A DNA stretch of 64,000 bases from Rhizobium sp. 11515TR (GCF_002277895.1 NZ_CP022998.1:1345501-1409500); one strand, 5' to 3'; positions 28,123 to 37,325 are shown, counted from the first letter of the stretch. Notes: a model not told the origin generated them from the sequence alone. Translations and numbers: made by a program.

Positions 28123-28935
28123 ATGCCGTCATTTCTGGAAATTACACCCGACAAGCTCAATCGCATTATTGGCACGCCCAATTTGCCTGCGATTATCGAT
28201 GTCCGCAATGATGAGGATTTCGCCGCTGATCCTCGTCTTATTCCCGGCTCCATTCGCCGCGACTATCGAAGGGTAGCCGACTGGGCGAACGAACTGGCGG
28301 GGCCTGCCATCATTCTCTGTCAGAAAGGACAGAAACTCGCCCACGGAGTTGCTGCCCATCTGCGTGTGGTCGGAAAGGAGGCGGAGGTCCTCGAAGGCGG
28401 GTTCGAAGCGTGGCGCAGCGCGAAGTACATGCTGATTGCCGATGAAAAGCTGCCTCCCCGCGATGCCAAGGGGCGGACGGTATGGGTAACGAGGGCACGG
28501 CCAAAGATCGATCGTATCGCTTGCCCATGGCTGATCCGGCGCTTCATCGATCCGTCAGCGATCTTCCTGTTCGTTCCGGCAACCGAAGTTGCGGCCGTCG
28601 CCGATCGTTTCATGGCAACGCCATTCGATATCGAAGATGTTTTCTGGAGCCATCGCGGCGAGCTATGCACCTTCGATGTCATGATCGAGGAGTTTGGTCT
28701 CGGCACAGAACCTCTCCTTCACCTTGCAACCATCGTTCGAGGCGCCGATACCGCCCGGCCCGACTTGGCACCTGAAGTGCCGGGGCTGCTTGCGGCCTCG
28801 CTTGGGCTTTCGCGGATGTTCAACGACGACCTGCAGCAGCTGGAAACCGGCATGACGCTTTACGATGCCTTCTATCGTTGGTGTCGTGATGCAACGGAAG
28901 AGACGCACAACTGGCCAAATCCGAGGAAGATGTAA
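28123..28935 (+). CDS. chrB: Chromate resistance protein: rhodanese domain fused to ChrB C-terminal domain
   Basis: 270 residues from ATG 28123, which follows GGAGGACG. Residues 1-105 form a rhodanese domain (IIDVRNDEDF, active-site Cys in ILCQKGQK, GGFEAWR). Residues 115-270 are the ChrB C-terminal domain (TRARPKIDRIACPWLIRRFI, FDVMIEEFGL, MFNDD). ChrB proteins act as chromate-responsive regulators or accessory factors for chromate efflux. This form lacks the ChrB N-terminal DNA-binding domain and carries rhodanese instead, so a catalytic or sulfur-handling role is more likely than direct repression. chrA follows by 6 bp. Confidence 0.85.
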   Translation: MPSFLEITPDKLNRIIGTPNLPAIIDVRNDEDFAADPRLIPGSIRRDYRRVADWANELAGPAIILCQKGQKLAHGVAAHLRVVGKEAEVLEGGFEAWRSAKYMLIADEKLPPRDAKGRTVWVTRARPKIDRIACPWLIRRFIDPSAIFLFVPATEVAAVADRFMATPFDIEDVFWSHRGELCTFDVMIEEFGLGTEPLLHLATIVRGADTARPDLAPEVPGLLAASLGLSRMFNDDLQQLETGMTLYDAFYRWCRDATEETHNWPNPRKM

Positions 28936-28941
28936 GCGACT

Positions 28942-30345
28942 ATGACCGATCTCGTAAAAAATGTAGCCGAGCGATCAAGCACGGTCGATCGGGACATCGT
29001 TCCCCTCCATGAGGCCATCAAGGTCTGGACCCGGGTTGCCGCCCTGAGTTTCGGCGGACCGGCCGGGCAGATCGCCGTCATGCACCGCATCGTCGTCGAC
29101 GAGAAGAAATGGGTTGGAGAGCACAGGTTTCTTCATGCCCTAAACTACTGCATGTTGCTGCCAGGCCCCGAAGCGCATCAGCTCGCCATCTATATCGGCT
29201 GGCTGCTGAACAGAACCCTGGGCGGAATGATCGCCGGCATTCTGTTCGTGCTGCCGGGCTTCCTGGCAATCCTCGCTCTCAGCTATATCTACGTCCTGTT
29301 CGGGAACCTGACCTTTATCGAAGGGATGTTCTTCGGGCTCAAATGCGCCGTGCTGGCGGTCGTCGTCCAGGCGGTTTTTCGCATCGGGAGCCGAGCCCTC
29401 AAGAGCAGGGCTATGGTTGCTTTGGCCGCCGCTGCCTTTATGGCGATCTTCTTCCTGCATGTTCCGTTCCCCGTCATCATCGTTGGAGCCGGACTTATCG
29501 GCTACCTGGCCTCTCGGGCAGGGGTCGCAGCCTTCAAGATGGGCGGCGGACATAAGTCGGGCTCCGGGGCAATTCTGCAGGATAAGGACTCCGCTCTTGG
29601 CGAGGAGATCCCTTTGCACGCTCGACCAAATCTCGCCTGGTCTCTGAAGACATCTGGCGCGCTGGCGGCCGCGTGGCTCATCCCGGTTGTGGCGCTGGTG
29701 ATGACGCTCGGCCCCGACAACGTTTTTTCAAAGATCGGGATATTCTTCAGCGAGATGGCAGTCGTCACCTTCGGGGGGGCTTATGCCGTGCTGGCATATG
29801 TCGCACAGGAGGCTGTGCTGCAGTTGGGCTGGCTACGGCCCGGCGAGATGCTGGATGGCTTAGGGATGGCAGAAACGACGCCTGGACCGCTGATCATGGT
29901 CACGCAGTTCGTTGGTTTCCTGGCGGGCTATCGCAACCCCGGTACCCTCAGCCCTCTTGCGGCAGCAACCTTTGCCGCCGTGCTGACAACATGGGTCACC
30001 TTCCTGCCGAGCTTCCTTTGGATTTTCGCAGGCGCGCCATTCATCGAGAAGATGCGCGGCAATGTCGCCCTGACCGGCGCCATGTCGGCGATAACGGCGG
30101 CTGTAGTCGGCGTTATCCTCAATCTCGCGATTTGGTTCGGGCTGCATGTGCTGTTCGGTCAGACCACAAGCTTCACCTATGGTTCGTGGACGATGGATGT
30201 GCCCATTCTGACCTCGCTTTCATTGCCCTCGCTAGTGCTGACTTTGCTTGCCGCCATGGCCATATTTCGCCTGAAGATGTCGGTGATATCGACCTTGTTG
30301 GCATCTGCAGCTTTGGGGGTCGGCTGGACTGTCTTCGTTTCCTGA
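28942..30345 (+). CDS. chrA: Chromate efflux transporter
   Basis: A 467-residue inner-membrane protein of the CHR superfamily, exporting chromate by the membrane potential or proton gradient. It has the two-domain long form: N-terminal half with SFGGPAGQIAVMHR and LPGPEAHQLAIYIGW, C-terminal half with VTFGGAYAVLAYVAQ and ETTPGPLIMVTQFVGF, both repeats carrying the conserved FGGP/GP pairs. About 10-12 helices are predicted. It forms an operon with the rhodanese-ChrB gene 6 bp upstream. Sulfate is a close structural analogue, so a role in sulfate handling cannot be excluded. Confidence 0.93.
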   Translation: MTDLVKNVAERSSTVDRDIVPLHEAIKVWTRVAALSFGGPAGQIAVMHRIVVDEKKWVGEHRFLHALNYCMLLPGPEAHQLAIYIGWLLNRTLGGMIAGILFVLPGFLAILALSYIYVLFGNLTFIEGMFFGLKCAVLAVVVQAVFRIGSRALKSRAMVALAAAAFMAIFFLHVPFPVIIVGAGLIGYLASRAGVAAFKMGGGHKSGSGAILQDKDSALGEEIPLHARPNLAWSLKTSGALAAAWLIPVVALVMTLGPDNVFSKIGIFFSEMAVVTFGGAYAVLAYVAQEAVLQLGWLRPGEMLDGLGMAETTPGPLIMVTQFVGFLAGYRNPGTLSPLAAATFAAVLTTWVTFLPSFLWIFAGAPFIEKMRGNVALTGAMSAITAAVVGVILNLAIWFGLHVLFGQTTSFTYGSWTMDVPILTSLSLPSLVLTLLAAMAIFRLKMSVISTLLASAALGVGWTVFVS

Positions 30346-30365
30346 CGGAAGAGGCATGTGCCGCG

Positions 30366-31262
30366 TCATCTGCGAGACGTCAACCATACCCCCACCAGCG
30401 TCACTGCCAGCCCCGCGAACATTGCCGTTGTCAGCGGTTCGGAAAATAGAGCCCAGGCCCACATCATGGTCACCGGCGGGCTGAGATAGATGGCTGCACT
30501 GACCTGTGCCACCGGGAAAAGACGCAGGCTGGTATAATAGACCGAATAGGCGGTGAAGGTCGCGATCAGCACCAGCCATATCATGCCGATCGCGAAACCG
30601 CGGGTCAGCGGCGGCGCAAGATCGCCCTGCATCATCGCGCAGATGCCGAAAAGCACCGAGGCCGTCAGCGTGTGGATGCAGAGGCTTTGGTGAACGGGCA
30701 TGTGCTTGCTGCGTCGCCGTTTGTGCAGGACCGAGGCGAAGGCAAAGACCAGCATCGAGCCAACCGTTAGTCCATAGGCCCATATGGGGGCCGCGCCGAA
30801 GCTGAGGCTGTCGACCGACACGATCAGTACACCTGCGACCGCGATGGCCGTCCCCAGCCATTGGCGCCGGCTTAGCCGCTCTCTCAGCACGGGTTGTGAT
30901 AGAGCCGCAATCGCGAGCGGCAGCAGATCCGAAATCAGCGCCACCAGCCCTGTCGGCACCCTCTGTTCGATCGCGAGCGCAAAGCCACCGAGATAGAGGA
31001 AGACCGACATCACCCCGAACAGCATCTGTTCGGCGATCGTGCGTATCCGCATCCGCGGACCGATCGAGAAGGCGAACGGCAGCAGGATCACACCGGACAG
31101 AAGCGTGCGCCAGAACAGGACCAGCATGACGCTGGCCTCCTGGCTGGCATAGCGGATGCCGATGAAGCCGGAGCTCCAGCTGACGATCAGCAACGCCGCC
31201 ATTAACGGCCAAAGGAAGCGGCGTTCGTTCGGCGCGGTCCGGGATAGGCTCTGGTCTGTCAT
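30366..31262 (-). CDS. DMT/EamA family exporter
   Basis: 298 residues, ten predicted helices in two EamA repeats, the usual drug/metabolite transporter layout (RhaT/YdcZ-like). The FIGIRYASQEASVMLVLFWR first-repeat segment and the YYTSLRLFPVAQVSAAIYLSP second-repeat segment are typical. Members export amino acids or other small metabolites. It is divergent from the LysR gene at 31435, a common regulator-exporter pairing, and it is convergent with chrA. The substrate is unknown. Confidence 0.9.
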   Translation of the reverse strand: MTDQSLSRTAPNERRFLWPLMAALLIVSWSSGFIGIRYASQEASVMLVLFWRTLLSGVILLPFAFSIGPRMRIRTIAEQMLFGVMSVFLYLGGFALAIEQRVPTGLVALISDLLPLAIAALSQPVLRERLSRRQWLGTAIAVAGVLIVSVDSLSFGAAPIWAYGLTVGSMLVFAFASVLHKRRRSKHMPVHQSLCIHTLTASVLFGICAMMQGDLAPPLTRGFAIGMIWLVLIATFTAYSVYYTSLRLFPVAQVSAAIYLSPPVTMMWAWALFSEPLTTAMFAGLAVTLVGVWLTSRR

Positions 31263-31325
31263 CAGGCTCTCGATTGAATGGTTTCACAGGCAGCCATAGG
31301 CGAGAGTCAGATAGAGGGCACATGA

Positions 31326-31376
31326 CAAATATAGATCATGGCATGACTTTTCAGATATGAAGCTCATGAATATTTG
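31326..31376. promoter_or_regulatory. LysR-type binding region between the EamA and LysR genes
   Basis: CAAATAT (31326-31332) and ATATTTG (31370-31376) are inverted, each adjoined by CATG repeats (31337-31340, 31365-31368). The AT-rich, dyad layout suits a LysR regulatory region. If the upstream ATG at 31357 were used, the second arm would be inside the gene. Confidence 0.4.
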
Positions 31377-31434
31377 CTTATTGCCGCCGGAACATGCATT
31401 CTTCCCGAAGAATTATTATCTGGAACAAGTTGCC

Positions 31435-32325
31435 ATGACCGAACTGACAAGCCGACGTTTGGAAATCGACGCTCTGCGCGCCTTGTGGGCAATCCGCCAT
31501 CACGGCGGTATCACCCGCGCGGCAGAAGCCCTGGGCCTGTCGCAATCCGCCGTCAGCCACAAGATCAAGCGGCTGGAGACGAGCCTCGATTGCGATCTCC
31601 TGAGTCGCAAACCCGGAGCGTCGATGTTCACCGCAGCCGGCGAGGATCTGCTCGATTATGCCGGACGCATCCTCGGCTTGCATGACGAGGCGCTGCTGAG
31701 CCTCTCGAAGACATCGCTTGCCGGCCGCGTTGCCCTCGGCCTTACCGAAGACACGACCTGCACCGATCTTGCGCGCATCCTGGGGCGTTTCCGCCGCCTG
31801 CACCCGAATGTCTCCGTGCGCACCAAGGTCCGCATGAGCCTGATCCTTCGGGGAATGCTGGAGCGAGGGGAGCTTGACGCTGCGATTGTGCAGGTTTTCG
31901 CCCACGAGGTCCGCCCGACCGATGTCGTTCTCTTTCGCGAGCAGCTGCATTGGGTCAAGCATCCGGACCTCGTTCTGCCGCCGGACGGCCCGGTCCCTTT
32001 CCTCTCGTTCGATGATGAATGCTTCTATCGCCGATGGGCGCTCGATATCGGGCAGGATGGCGGCGCGGTTCTGGAAACCGTCTTCGAATGTGCGAGTGCG
32101 GCGGGCATCATCGCGGCTGTGACTTCGGGCTTGGGTGTCGCACTTTTGAACGGCCGTCACCTGCAGCCTGATATGGAGATCATCACCCAAGGCCTGCCGA
32201 CGCCGCCGGCTTTGGCCTACGTAGTCCGCCGCGGTCGCAAAGTGAGAAATCCCGCGCTCGATACGCTTGTGGCCGAGATCGAAAGCGAAATCAGCCGGTA
32301 TGGTGGGTTGGCGCTGGCGAGTTGA
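31435..32325 (+). CDS. LysR family transcriptional regulator
   Basis: 296 residues from ATG 31435; an upstream ATG at 31357 would add 26 residues that do not resemble the family. The helix-turn-helix is at about residues 10-65 (ALRALWAIRHHGGITRAAEA, then LSQSAVSHKIKRLE), followed by an effector-binding domain. It is divergent from an EamA exporter and probably controls it in response to the exported compound, as ArgP-type and similar LysR proteins do. The C-terminal tail is standard. Confidence 0.9.
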   Translation: MTELTSRRLEIDALRALWAIRHHGGITRAAEALGLSQSAVSHKIKRLETSLDCDLLSRKPGASMFTAAGEDLLDYAGRILGLHDEALLSLSKTSLAGRVALGLTEDTTCTDLARILGRFRRLHPNVSVRTKVRMSLILRGMLERGELDAAIVQVFAHEVRPTDVVLFREQLHWVKHPDLVLPPDGPVPFLSFDDECFYRRWALDIGQDGGAVLETVFECASAAGIIAAVTSGLGVALLNGRHLQPDMEIITQGLPTPPALAYVVRRGRKVRNPALDTLVAEIESEISRYGGLALAS

Positions 32326-32490
32326 GCTGGCAAGGCCATTGTCGATCGGACAATCGAAGCCTCCATCCAGGCGGCATCCTTCGCATGCCCACTGCTGTTC
32401 GGTAGCGAAAGCCGTTGCGGAGGTTTGCAGGCCTTGCGCGACTGAGGCAGAATATCGTCTGCGACCATTGCGGGATGGAGCGGCTTACCT

Positions 32491-32892
32491 ATGCTGATCG
32501 GTTCATGTCACTGCGGTAAATCAGGCTGGACGCTCGAAGGAGATCCGGGCTCGATCACAGCCTGCAACTGCACCCTCTGCCGGCGCTATGGTGTGCTGTG
32601 GGCCTATGATTACGAAGGAGAGCGCGTCTCTGTCACGGGCCAGACTGCCTCCTATACCCGCGCCGGCAAGGAACACCCTTCTCTCGAAATATTGTTCTGC
32701 CCGTCCTGCGCCTGCGTGGTGAGCTGGCGGGGCCTGAGACTGCAAAAGGATGGCCGCCGGCGCATGGCGGTCAATGTTCGGCTGGCGCAGCCGGATCTCG
32801 TTGCCGACCTGCCGATCGATCATTTCGATGGGCTCGACACGTTTGAAGACCTTCCTTCCGACGGGCGATGCGTGCGCGACCTCTGGTTTTGA
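32491..32892 (+). CDS. GFA/CENP-V family zinc protein
   Basis: A 133-residue protein with the zinc ligands of the glutathione-dependent formaldehyde-activating (GFA) fold: SCHCGKSGW at the N-terminus, CNCTLCRRYG near residue 26, and FCPSCACVVSW near residue 69. The family includes Gfa, which binds the glutathione adduct of formaldehyde, but most small members have no tested activity. It stands alone between a LysR gene and the convergent histidine kinase. The start is supported only by position. Confidence 0.85.
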   Translation: MLIGSCHCGKSGWTLEGDPGSITACNCTLCRRYGVLWAYDYEGERVSVTGQTASYTRAGKEHPSLEILFCPSCACVVSWRGLRLQKDGRRRMAVNVRLAQPDLVADLPIDHFDGLDTFEDLPSDGRCVRDLWF

Positions 32893-32910
32893 CGGCACGC
32901 CGAGATTATC

Positions 32911-35900
32911 TTAGTTCGCCAATACCCGCGGCGAGGGGAAGGTGATCTCGACCAGCGTGCCCTCGTTCGGGGCTGAGTTGATCGAGAAAGTCGCCCGGTT
33001 GGCGTCAACCATCGCCTTGGTCAGAGGCAGTCCAAGGCCCGTGCCATCGCCGCGCTTGCGAGAATTGGTGGACACCTGCCGGAAGGGCTTCATCGCCTGC
33101 TCCAGCTCCGAGCGCGTCATGCCGACGCCGGTATCCCGGATGCGCATTACGACGCTGCCATTGCCCTCATACGCAGTCGACACGACGATCTGGCCGCCCG
33201 ACGGCGTGAAGCGGATGGCGTTCGAAAGGATGTTCAGCGCGATCTGCTTGATCGAGCGCAGATCGGCAACGACATTCGGCACGGCTTGCGACAGAGCGGT
33301 GCGGATGATGACACGCTGGCTGTTGGCCTGCGGCTGCACCAGCGACACCGCCTCGGTGATCGCTTCGTTCAGGCCGACCGAGGCGAAGTCCAGGTCCATC
33401 TCTCCGGCTTCGATCTTCGAGATGTCGAGAAGGTCGTTCACGATGTCGAGCACGTGGCGGCCGGAGCGGCCGATATCGGTGGCATATTCGACATAGCGCG
33501 AATGGCCGATCGGCCCGAAGCGCTCACCGGCCATCATGTCGGAAAAGCCGATGATGGCGTTGAGCGGCGTGCGGATTTCATGGCTGACGCGGGCCAGAAA
33601 GTCCGTCTTGTGCGCGTTGGCGGTTTCGGCGGCGCGCTTGGCGTTGCGCAGCTCTTCTTCGGTGCGCTTCCATTGCGTAATGTCGCGGATGACGGCGCAA
33701 TAGCCGTTCGACGAGTTCAATCGGCCCATGGTCATGAACAGCGGCACGAAACCGCCGGAAGCCTCGCGGCCGATCACTTCGCGGCCGTCGTTCAGCACGC
33801 TGGCGACGCCATGGCCCGAAAGACCGCTGAGATAGTCGAGCACTGCCTTCTGGCTCTCATGCGCAAAGAGCATGACGAAGGGTTTGCCGCGGGTTTCCTG
33901 ATCGTCGTAATTGAAGAGGGCGCTCGCCGAGCGGTTCATCGAGCGGATCTCTCCGTCCTGGCCGATGATAATCACGCCATCCGTCGCCGTTTCCAGTGTC
34001 GAGCGCAGTTCCTCGATCTCAACCTGCAGCTTCGCGACCTTTTCGAGGATGCGCTCGGGGCGGGCTTCTTCAGGAATTGGCTGCGGCGGCGGTGCCGGCG
34101 GCTCGCTTCTTTCCACCGGCATCAACGCCAGCATCAAGGCTGTGCCGTCTTCCCACCGGATCGACTGCAGCCGGGCCGTCACCGGCACCAGCGCATCGTC
34201 GGCGCGCACGACCATCATCGCGCCCGGCTGCTCGGTTTTGCCCTCCAGATCGTTGCGCTGCAACAGTGCATCCAACCCGCCGACCTGCTCGAGCTCGTCA
34301 AGGCTATCATAGCCGGTCAGCCGCAGGAATTCCGGATTGCCGTGGATCAGACGATCGCCGGCATGGACGAGGATCGCGAGCGGCAGCTGGTCGACGATAT
34401 CAGACGACAGGCCCGTGCGCATTTTCACGCGCGGCGGAATGGCGCTGCTCAGTACATCCAGCGGATCGAAATCCTCCTCCGGCTCGGCCGATGCCGGCGC
34501 CGCTTCGGCAGCAGCCTCGTCATCCATTTTCGGGCCGTTATCATCCGTAGCCTCGACAAATGTCACGACCGGCGTCGCTACAGTCTCTTCCGCAATTGCC
34601 GCTTCCGGCGGCGCGTCATCGGTATGGCCGTGTCCGTCCGTCGTTTCGGGTGCCTCGGAAAGGATTTCGTCGGCCGCATTCGGTTGCGGAGGAGTATCCG
34701 TACCCTCCTCATGCTCATGCTGCCCGTCGTAAGGCTGTTCCGCCGGCGGTTCCGTGCGCTTGCCGAAAGGTTCGAGCTGCCGTGCGATTTCGCGGAACGC
34801 TGCCTGTTCGCTCAGCGAAAGGCCAGTCTGCGTCAACGTCCGACGCTCGTGCAGACGAACGACCTTGTCCGACTCACGACGGTTCGGCGTCTCGGAAATC
34901 CGCAGTGCTGGCGGTTCGTAATGCGAGATCGGGGCGGTTTCTGCGCTATCCTGAGCGGGGCTTTCAATCTCTTCCGTCGCTGGAGCTGGTTCAGCTTCGA
35001 TAACTGGTGATTGCTCGTTGGATGCAGCTGCCGCTTCGGGGGGCAATTCGGCGATGGGCGCGGTGTCATCGGTCGCCTGTGTGCCGAGAGCCATGCCGCG
35101 CTTCATCGGATCTTCGATGGCATCCGCCAAGCGGACGACGCCGAAGCCCCGGAAGCCATCGAATTCGCGGCTACGGGTATAGGTCGGCAAAGCGGCGAGA
35201 TCGACCGGCACCGTTAGGCTCGTACCCTCCACCGGCCAGTAGATCGTGCGGCCGGACCATGTGTCGCGCCGCGCCAATAGTTCCGCGATCTTGCCGTCCG
35301 GATCGAGATTGAAGCGGCGGGCGACATCGGCAAAGGCCGTCCCGGCAATCTGGGCGGCATGCGGCCCCACCGCATCGGCAAATTCGCGGGAAACCTCGCT
35401 GAAATGGCCGGCGGCATCGATCTTCCAGACAAAACGGGTGGCGCGTCCGTTGTGCTTGAAGCTGAAACCTTCCGCAGGGGTGTTTTCAATATCGGTACGG
35501 GTTTCCGGATTGGTATGAGTTTCCGACGGAGGCGGTTCCGCTGCCGTCTTTGTCTCCGAGGCGACCCTATCTTCGCTATCCGGCACGGTTTCCGGCTTAT
35601 GCTCATCGGCGTGAACTTCGGTCTCGGCAACTGCGCCGAGCGTGCTATCCGCATCGGCAGTCGCGTCCGTTCCGGTCTCGCTTAAACTTCCGGTGGCCGG
35701 GGTCGCCTCCGCTTGTTCGTCCTCGCGATATTCCGGCGTTTCGTCCAGCTCCTCGATATCAGCCACCGCATCGATGACGTCGCCGAAAAGGGCGGTCGGA
35801 GCAGCTTTCGGCTCCTCGTCCGGCGCCGCTGCTTCCAGCTCCTTGCGGACTTCCTCCGCCTGCGGCTCGATGGCGGCAGGGCTGGTCTCCTCGGCAAGGC

Positions 35901-36588
35901 TTCCCGTCGGGTCGAGATGACCAAGCACCGTTTCTACGACGAACAGCAGGTGCAGAGCCGGGATTTCGGAAAGCTTGCCGATGGCGGCGGGCAGATAGCC
36001 ATGTCCGGTCGGGATCGGCCGCTTGATCAGCCGGTCCGGTTGTGCGCCGGCCATGGTTGTCAGCATCCGTGCGGTCTGCGGCGTTACGCCGAGCGTTCTG
36101 AAGCCGGCAGAAGTGGTAACGATTTCGCCGTCGCGGCCGATGACGGCAATGTGGGTATCAGGATCGTCGAACCCGTCGATCATGCGCTTGGCGCATTCGG
36201 CTGATGAAAGCGGCTTCGAAGAGACCGGAGAGGAAAACAGCACGGCCTCTTCGCCGGCCTGAATGCGGATCAGCTCGACGGCGGCATTGACGACAGCCCG
36301 CTGGAAGCCGGAGGCCATGCGGATCAGGAATGTGCGCTGATCGCCGAGAGCACCAAGGCCGCGCGCCGTCGCCTCGATCTGGCGGAACGTGACGTCGCCT
36401 GGCTTCGGTCCCTGTTCGACGAAATCGTAAATGACATCATAGCCGAAAAGGTTGGCGCCGGCGCCATTGGCCCAGAGCACGCGATCCATGCCGGTCGAGA
36501 ACATGACCATGGCTTCACCGCGCGCGAAACGTTCCCGAACGCGCGGATGCACGGCAATGTCAATGAACGGATATTGAATTGCGGGCAT
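32911..36588 (-). CDS. PdhS-family PAS sensor histidine kinase
   Basis: A 1225-residue cytoplasmic histidine kinase with no membrane helix. The kinase core is complete: phospho-accepting His1003 in SHEIRTPLNAIIGF, N box NILSNAIRF near 1117, G1 DTGVGM near 1152 and G2 GDGTGLGL near 1181. The segment after the His (FGPIGHSRYVEYATDI, then NDLLDISKIEAGEM) is the signature of PdhS/PleC/DivJ kinases that act on DivK and PleD in alphaproteobacterial cell-cycle control. PAS domains lie at about 395-480, 750-850 and 870-985, and a PAS-like domain at the N-terminus. Between them are long Glu/Ala/Pro-rich acidic linkers (about 215-385 and 500-740). Closest named rhizobial relatives would be PdhS1 or CbrA, which cannot be told apart here. 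A single gene. Confidence 0.88.
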   Translation of the reverse strand: MPAIQYPFIDIAVHPRVRERFARGEAMVMFSTGMDRVLWANGAGANLFGYDVIYDFVEQGPKPGDVTFRQIEATARGLGALGDQRTFLIRMASGFQRAVVNAAVELIRIQAGEEAVLFSSPVSSKPLSSAECAKRMIDGFDDPDTHIAVIGRDGEIVTTSAGFRTLGVTPQTARMLTTMAGAQPDRLIKRPIPTGHGYLPAAIGKLSEIPALHLLFVVETVLGHLDPTGSLAEETSPAAIEPQAEEVRKELEAAAPDEEPKAAPTALFGDVIDAVADIEELDETPEYREDEQAEATPATGSLSETGTDATADADSTLGAVAETEVHADEHKPETVPDSEDRVASETKTAAEPPPSETHTNPETRTDIENTPAEGFSFKHNGRATRFVWKIDAAGHFSEVSREFADAVGPHAAQIAGTAFADVARRFNLDPDGKIAELLARRDTWSGRTIYWPVEGTSLTVPVDLAALPTYTRSREFDGFRGFGVVRLADAIEDPMKRGMALGTQATDDTAPIAELPPEAAAASNEQSPVIEAEPAPATEEIESPAQDSAETAPISHYEPPALRISETPNRRESDKVVRLHERRTLTQTGLSLSEQAAFREIARQLEPFGKRTEPPAEQPYDGQHEHEEGTDTPPQPNAADEILSEAPETTDGHGHTDDAPPEAAIAEETVATPVVTFVEATDDNGPKMDDEAAAEAAPASAEPEEDFDPLDVLSSAIPPRVKMRTGLSSDIVDQLPLAILVHAGDRLIHGNPEFLRLTGYDSLDELEQVGGLDALLQRNDLEGKTEQPGAMMVVRADDALVPVTARLQSIRWEDGTALMLALMPVERSEPPAPPPQPIPEEARPERILEKVAKLQVEIEELRSTLETATDGVIIIGQDGEIRSMNRSASALFNYDDQETRGKPFVMLFAHESQKAVLDYLSGLSGHGVASVLNDGREVIGREASGGFVPLFMTMGRLNSSNGYCAVIRDITQWKRTEEELRNAKRAAETANAHKTDFLARVSHEIRTPLNAIIGFSDMMAGERFGPIGHSRYVEYATDIGRSGRHVLDIVNDLLDISKIEAGEMDLDFASVGLNEAITEAVSLVQPQANSQRVIIRTALSQAVPNVVADLRSIKQIALNILSNAIRFTPSGGQIVVSTAYEGNGSVVMRIRDTGVGMTRSELEQAMKPFRQVSTNSRKRGDGTGLGLPLTKAMVDANRATFSINSAPNEGTLVEITFPSPRVLAN

Positions 36589-36704
36589 TTTCCAACCTGT
36601 TTTGCGGGCGTGATCGCCTCTCGTGATTTAACGGTTTATTAATAACGGCGCCCCGCTTTCCGGTCCAGCGAACGGCCTATTTTTCGGCCGGAAAGGTTAA
36701 CGTC

Positions 36705-36753
36705 TTGTGCGGCGCACAAATATGTTGCACTGCACAATATTTTATATTATATA
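36705..36753 (+). promoter_or_regulatory. Phasin promoter with PhaR-like palindromes
   Basis: A perfect palindrome TTGTGC-GGC-GCACAA (36705-36719) lies just upstream of TTGCAC (36725-36730), 17 bp, TATATA (36748-36753), a good -35/-10 pair. A second, weaker half-site pair, TGTTGC-ACT-GCACAA (36723-36737), overlaps the -35. TGC/GCA palindromes at phasin genes are bound by PhaR/AniA in related bacteria; the assignment here is inference. Confidence 0.6.
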
Positions 36754-36810
36754 CCCCTCATACAAGTTCACGACGGGCGCCTCAGGGAGGGCCCTTTTAG
36801 GAGCGTAATC

Positions 36811-37257
36811 ATGGCTACTGTAAAGAAAGACGACGTTTTTTCAACGGCTGCATTCGACCCGTCCAAGCTCTCCGAATCCTTCCGCGATTTCGCGGAAAAG
36901 GGCGCTGTCCAGTCCAAGGAAGCCTTTGCCAAGTTGAAGGCTGCCACCGAAGAAGCAGGCAAGACGGTTGAAGCAACCGTTCAGAATGCACAGGCTGGCT
37001 CGGTCGAAATCGGCCTCAAGGCCATCGACGTTCTGCGCACCAATGCCGAAAGCTCGCTGGCTCACATGGAAGCTCTGCTTCGTGTCAAGTCCGTTGCAGA
37101 ACTCTTCGAACTTCAGACCGCTTTCATCCGCAAGCAGGCTGAAGTTACCGTCGAGCAGGCCAAGTCCATTCAGGACACCACCAAGAAGGTTGCTGAAAAG
37201 CTGGCAAAGCCCGCCAAGGACGCCGCTGAAAAGGCAATGGCCTCCTTCAAGGCCTAA
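36811..37257 (+). CDS. Phasin family protein
   Basis: A 148-residue, Ala/Lys/Glu-rich helical protein of the Phasin_2 type that coats polyhydroxybutyrate granules. The signature region is SVEIGLKAIDVLRTNAESSL followed by VKSVAELFELQTAFIRKQAE, with a typical KPAKDAAEKA tail. It has no signal peptide. A GGAGCG ribosome site, a strong promoter with palindromes, and an intrinsic terminator make it a single, probably highly expressed gene. AacS at 22413 acts in the same storage cycle. Confidence 0.93.
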   Translation: MATVKKDDVFSTAAFDPSKLSESFRDFAEKGAVQSKEAFAKLKAATEEAGKTVEATVQNAQAGSVEIGLKAIDVLRTNAESSLAHMEALLRVKSVAELFELQTAFIRKQAEVTVEQAKSIQDTTKKVAEKLAKPAKDAAEKAMASFKA

Positions 37258-37288
37258 TCACTTCCGATACGCCTCCCAAGGCACGAAT

Positions 37289-37325
37289 GTCCCGTTCCCA
37301 GGTGAAAACCTGGGGCGGGACTTTT
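37289..37325 (+). terminator. Intrinsic terminator after the phasin gene
   Basis: GTCCCG-TT-CCCAGGT pairs with ACCTGGG-G-CGGGAC (37289-37321), loop GAAA, followed by TTTT. Long stem with one small internal bulge. Confidence 0.85.

Noticed and set aside
33286..35010. 574-codon open frame antisense to the histidine kinase
   Set aside because: Product is low-complexity Arg/Asp/Gly-rich; the kinase frame is certain.
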